From positions 1 through 27,738 of the forward strand of contig NZ_JACRSY010000038.1 in the NCBI RefSeq assembly GCF_014384995.1: a DNA stretch of 27,738 nt, written 5' to 3'. Of the stretch, positions 24,084 through 27,738 are shown in pieces. The notes under the pieces were generated by a model. That model searched no databases. It worked only from the letters and a program-made list of their open reading frames with translations, and was not told where the DNA came from. The translations under genes were made by a program, and so were the position numbers. This stretch comes from Zhenhengia yiwuensis. Its GTDB lineage: Bacteria > Bacillota > Clostridia > Lachnospirales > Cellulosilyticaceae. Within the stretch, counting starts at the first letter, position 1; each line of letters begins with the position of its first letter.

Positions 24084-27000
24084 TTATAGATTGCAAAGAA
24101 CAAGCTTGAAATCTAGTGTATTTTCCTGCGGAATGTCTAACGGCTCGCCACAATAATTTCCCCATGCCAATTTTGGATAATAATCTCCAAGTGCTATTTG
24201 TAAGTGAGGTATTAATTTTTCATTTATCGTATCATATTCTACGAATGCTCCTAGATGACTATTTATTGGTGTTACACATAAGTTACTACCATCTACAAAA
24301 TGAACAGTATAATCCTGAATATGATTACGTCTTGTTCTAAAATCATTGGTGATTCCCTTACTATTATCCTCAAATAGGAAATAATTTGCCATATCCTGTT
24401 CCCAGCACCATTCAGGTTTTACACCATACTCATCTTTAAGCATATCACTATTACACCTTCTTAAATAAGCAGTCCCTTCATTTCTTCCAATATGATGTTC
24501 AGGATAAGTGCAGTACAGTCCCTTACGATGCCATGAAATAGCCTCAACCTTATCAAGCAATCTATATCTTACGCCAAGCTGCTCCACTTGTTCTAGCTTT
24601 GTATCATCATCTAGGATACTTATAAAAGTATGTAGATCCACCCCGTCAAAAATCATTTTAATATAAGCCCCTAACAGGTTATCATATCTTTCACGTAGCG
24701 TCATAACAGCTAATCCATTTTCTATTTGGCATATAACCTCTTCCGTTTGCACTACTGCTACCTCTTGTTCATTCATATAGAGGTAAGGTCCAGTTACCAC
24801 AGGGTCCATTTGCCCTGATTTACAGTAAGAAACCTTGCCTGTATGCTTATCAAAGTATAGAGAGGCAGAAGGTGTATTTATACTAACCTTGTCCCTATTT
24901 TCTACTATCTCAAAGGATTGTTTTAAACTTATTTCTGTTAAAGAATCTACTGATACTACTTGTGTTAAATGATAGGCATCAATTAAGAGATCGTTATAAT
25001 AAAAGCTTACATTTATGCTATTGCCTTGAACATTAGCCCCTAATAGCTTAATAACACCATCTTGGTGAGGGGGAATATCTTCCTGAATAAAGCCATCATA
25101 AAGTAGATCTCCCTTTTCATCTGTACAAATCATCTTTACTTCTTTTAAGGAAGTATGATCAAACCAATTTCTTAAATAAAGTATAATATCCTTACCCAAA
25201 GTACTTCTATCTGCATCAAGGCGTATAGGTGAAAAGGCTTTTTTAGTTAAATAAGCTTCTGGTTTCTCTCGTTTATAAGCATCAAGTACAGCTCCCCATT
25301 CACCATATCCTGCAGCTTTACCTTTTGAATGATGCTGATGTGACTCACTTGTACCCTCTGGTATATAAAACACATCATCAATCCCTCCCCATATAGCACA
25401 TCCAAGGGCACCATCTGTTTTAAATATATTTTCCCAACCTTTCTTAATACTTTCTCCCCAAGTCTCACGGCAGCTGTTATCACGTATCAAGTCTTCTAGG
25501 TTATAACAAGCTACATGTGCAAATTCATCATGTAATATAGGCATCTTATCATTCCCTAACAAACCTGTTACCGATGCATAGTGCTGACTATAAAGGTCAT
25601 ATGGCACCGGATTTGACTTAACTGTATAAGGATAGCTAAATATAACTGGTCTTGTTGGGTCTTCTATCTTAACATAGTCATACTCTGTTCTAAATGCATA
25701 AGTACGTTCAAAGCCTGACTCATTGGCTAAGGACCAGATGATAACAGATGGATGATTTCTGCTACTTTCTATCATTTCAGCAAAGCTATTTACAAAGTCT
25801 TGCGGTGGATTATAAATATCATAACCATTGTCTCCTTTAAAGCATGCTGAATTCTCTTGCTCTACATAAATGCCTAGCTCATCACATACATCTAATAAAT
25901 ACTGTGAGGCTGGATAATGAGAGGTTCTAATATGATTAATGTTATTTTTCTTATAAGCAAGGATTTCATTTCTTATATCTTCCTTAGTCAAAGATCTACC
26001 ATATAAATGAGAAACATCATGTCTACATACACCACGTAATTTAATCTCATGTCCATTGATATAAACTTTATTGGCATCTGTATGACGCATGCCCCCATAA
26101 CAAATTTGTCTAAACCCAACTTTATGATGATTCTCCTGAAGCATTACATGACCATCCCATAAGGATATTTTCACTTTATATAAATGTGGATGTTCCGCAT
26201 CCCATAATTTTGCTCCCTCTACATCCATCTCAAGGCATACAGAATAAGTATTACATTCATACGGTTTATCTGAATCCTGGTCAATATAGCGTGCCTCAAA
26301 CTTTCTATCATTCTCATAAGCTTCTTGATTTTCTGCTTTCCAATTTTCATCTGGGTGCATTATAAGTTGATCTTTTGGGAAAGTCCATGTATCTAAATAG
26401 CTTAAGTCAATAGAATGAATTTCACTTACCATAAGCTGATTATGCTCATCTAATAATTCAGCCTTTATTTGTATAGGCTCATTATTTGTATATAACTGTA
26501 AATCAATCTTTAAAACAGCATCGTTATACGCATCATCAAGAATAGTATCTATATGTGTTCTTGCAATGTAGTTTTTAGGCAGTGCATAAAGTGTAATATC
26601 GCGCAGGATGCCTCCAATATTATGATGTGCATAATAACTTGCCCAAGCAGAGTCACTAATCACCTGCCCATTTGGATTCCATACGCCAGGATGGTCTCCT
26701 TCTATATCTGCGACACCTACAATAAGCGTTACTTCTTCTTCCTGTGCAAGTGCTGTAATATCACAATCCCATGAAGTAAAGCCGCCTACATGTGTTTTGA
26801 TATATTGATTATTGACCCATATACGTGCATTGGAATAGACGCCTTCAAATCTTAAGAAGACTCTATTTTGAGCATATTCTTTTGGAATAGTAATTTTTCG
26901 TCTATAGTAATACTCCACATTATTTTGAATATCATATCCCTGCATTATCAAAGAACTTGGTACAATAATCTCGTCCCATTTTATTTCATCAACTGTATTA

Positions 27001-27191
27001 AAATCATAATCTTGATTTTTAGCAAAAGGTGAAGGAATATCTTTGATTTCCTCAAATAAAAATTGCCATTCATTCTTTATACGATTGGTCAAACATAGGC
27101 TACTACATGAACTCCCCTCTAGCTGGGCTGGAATAGGCGGTAAAAGAGGCGTTTGCCATACTTTATTTATAAAATCTGCTTTTCTAATCAT
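24084..27191 (-). CDS. Glycoside hydrolase family 2, beta-galactosidase-like
   Basis: This 1035-residue intracellular enzyme (no signal peptide) should release terminal beta-galactosides or a related sugar by a retaining mechanism. Order: GH2 sugar-binding beta-sandwich (about 30-200; YYRRKITIP, VFLRFEGVYSNARIWVN), immunoglobulin-like domain (to about 365), and TIM barrel (about 370-660) with the family signature around KLRGVCRHDVS and NHIRTSHYPAS. The acid/base is Glu491 in SLANESG and the nucleophile Glu556 in ILHDEFAHV. Beta-rich C-terminal domains follow. The C-terminal part lacks the RAPTDND-type motif of E. coli LacZ, so it belongs to another GH2 subgroup and the substrate may differ. 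AAAGGAG precedes the start. An AraC-type regulator fragment lies 25 nt upstream on the same strand and pnuC follows. Confidence 0.92.
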   Translation of the reverse strand: MIRKADFINKVWQTPLLPPIPAQLEGSSCSSLCLTNRIKNEWQFLFEEIKDIPSPFAKNQDYDFNTVDEIKWDEIIVPSSLIMQGYDIQNNVEYYYRRKITIPKEYAQNRVFLRFEGVYSNARIWVNNQYIKTHVGGFTSWDCDITALAQEEEVTLIVGVADIEGDHPGVWNPNGQVISDSAWASYYAHHNIGGILRDITLYALPKNYIARTHIDTILDDAYNDAVLKIDLQLYTNNEPIQIKAELLDEHNQLMVSEIHSIDLSYLDTWTFPKDQLIMHPDENWKAENQEAYENDRKFEARYIDQDSDKPYECNTYSVCLEMDVEGAKLWDAEHPHLYKVKISLWDGHVMLQENHHKVGFRQICYGGMRHTDANKVYINGHEIKLRGVCRHDVSHLYGRSLTKEDIRNEILAYKKNNINHIRTSHYPASQYLLDVCDELGIYVEQENSACFKGDNGYDIYNPPQDFVNSFAEMIESSRNHPSVIIWSLANESGFERTYAFRTEYDYVKIEDPTRPVIFSYPYTVKSNPVPYDLYSQHYASVTGLLGNDKMPILHDEFAHVACYNLEDLIRDNSCRETWGESIKKGWENIFKTDGALGCAIWGGIDDVFYIPEGTSESHQHHSKGKAAGYGEWGAVLDAYKREKPEAYLTKKAFSPIRLDADRSTLGKDIILYLRNWFDHTSLKEVKMICTDEKGDLLYDGFIQEDIPPHQDGVIKLLGANVQGNSINVSFYYNDLLIDAYHLTQVVSVDSLTEISLKQSFEIVENRDKVSINTPSASLYFDKHTGKVSYCKSGQMDPVVTGPYLYMNEQEVAVVQTEEVICQIENGLAVMTLRERYDNLLGAYIKMIFDGVDLHTFISILDDDTKLEQVEQLGVRYRLLDKVEAISWHRKGLYCTYPEHHIGRNEGTAYLRRCNSDMLKDEYGVKPEWCWEQDMANYFLFEDNSKGITNDFRTRRNHIQDYTVHFVDGSNLCVTPINSHLGAFVEYDTINEKLIPHLQIALGDYYPKLAWGNYCGEPLDIPQENTLDFKLVLCNL

Positions 27192-27216
27192 TTTATATCT
27201 CCTTTTATACTTTACC

Positions 27217-27624
27217 TTATTTCATCCTATATTGATTCCTAAAATCCTTTGGTGAAACACCTGTTTTCTTTTTAAAAATTAGACTAAAATATTGAAAGCT
27301 GTTATATCCCACATTCATGGCAATATCTGAAATAGATACTGACGTATTTTTTAATAAATCCTTAGCTCTTTCTATCCTAAGCATAGTCATATATTCAACG
27401 GCACTAAAACCAACCTGCTCCATAAAAAGTCTTCTTAAATATCGTGAACTTATTTTATAAGTCCTAGCTAACGCCTCTATATGAATATCTTGTTCATAGT
27501 GGTCATCCATATAAGATAGGACTGCTTCTAAGAGGTTATTTTCACACTTTTGTTTAATTAAACGCATTCTGTCTATATGCATGGATAAAAGAATAAAAAG
27601 CTTTTGTACCTCCATATTAAATCA
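27217..27624 (-). pseudogene. AraC-family regulator, N-terminal half missing at an IS junction
   Basis: The remaining ~132 residues are a middle linker plus a complete AraC/XylS DNA-binding domain: two helix-turn-helix units (IHIEALARTYKISSRYLRRLF and SISDIAMNVGYNSFQYFSLIFKKKTGVSPKDFR). The usual N-terminal sugar-binding cupin of such regulators (~150 residues) is absent. The frame stays open upstream only to about 27638, where it enters a hairpin of a mobile-element end (27626-27648). The ATG at 27615 has no ribosome site. So the gene was probably cut by insertion rather than being naturally short. It lies 25 nt before the beta-galactosidase gene it would be expected to control. A short protein from an internal start is possible. 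Confidence 0.75.
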
Positions 27625-27625
27625 T

Positions 27626-27738
27626 AACCACCCGTCTAACGGGTGGTTTGCTCTAGCCCTATAAGGGCATGTTACTAGCAATGCCTTAAGGCATATTGAA
27701 TAGTTCGCCAACTGCATATTTTTTTCAAGCAGCCTCTA
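27626..27738 (-). mobile_element. End of an IS200/IS605-type element (runs off the window)
   Basis: Three tight palindromes stand in a row: AACCACCCG/CGGGTGGTT (27626-27648), GCCC-TATAA-GGGC (27656-27668) and ATGCCTTAAGGCAT (27681-27694). Subterminal imperfect hairpins of this kind, without terminal inverted repeats or target duplication, mark IS200/IS605 elements. The layout resembles the 3' end of a TnpB guide (omega) RNA, whose last hairpin lies at the right end. If so, tnpB would lie beyond position 27738 on the minus strand. No transposase codons are present here. Confidence 0.65.

Overview
The window comes from a low-GC Gram-positive bacterium, most likely an anaerobic clostridium of the Lachnospiraceae type; Cellulosilyticum would fit, but that is a guess from gene style, not a proven match. 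The grounds are: strong AAGGAGG-type ribosome sites, T-box leaders, a Gram-positive LexA box, purine-box-like operators, YitT and pentapeptide/cysteine families, and many compact rho-independent terminators. I see no rRNA, tRNA, CRISPR array or intact transposase gene.

Left part (1-7.8 kb): a broken 3' remnant of a multi-TM protein, probably an ABC-2 permease; lexA on the minus strand with its own SOS box; a TetR-family regulator; and, divergent from it, a two-gene operon. That operon encodes an MMPL/RND-type exporter and a large secreted, C-terminally anchored protein in which a long coiled coil sits between two blocks of GLUG repeats. Inverted repeats in the divergent region are candidate TetR operators.

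Middle part (7.8-19.1 kb): a convergent bidirectional terminator separates the above from a minus-strand pair (TtcA-like tRNA thiolation enzyme and an XerS-like tyrosine recombinase). Then come plus-strand housekeeping genes: adenine deaminase, with purine-box-like sites and a perfect 18-bp leader hairpin; a YitT-type membrane protein; a Nudix hydrolase; argS behind a T-box; a GmhB/HisB-like HAD phosphatase; and a second T-box controlling an archaeal-type valyl-tRNA synthetase. Both T-boxes have a complete promoter, AGTA motif, T-box sequence and terminator.

Right part (19.1-27.7 kb): a 76-residue small protein flanked by two related ~73-nt elements (about 80% alike by hand alignment), both carrying the palindrome TTCGCGAA. 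Then minus-strand genes: a lipoprotein-like/DUF5301-like protein, an XRE-TPR regulator and a cysteine-rich pentapeptide protein. A ~400-nt gene-free, highly structured stretch (about 22.93-23.33 kb) looks like an unrecognised non-coding RNA. The window ends in a minus-strand AraC-GH2 beta-galactosidase-PnuC cluster. The AraC gene is cut short by what looks like the end of an IS200/IS605-type element.

The best candidates for something undescribed are the structured region at 22.93-23.33 kb, the paired repeats around 19.2-19.9 kb, and the TetR/MMPL/GLUG-coiled-coil operon.
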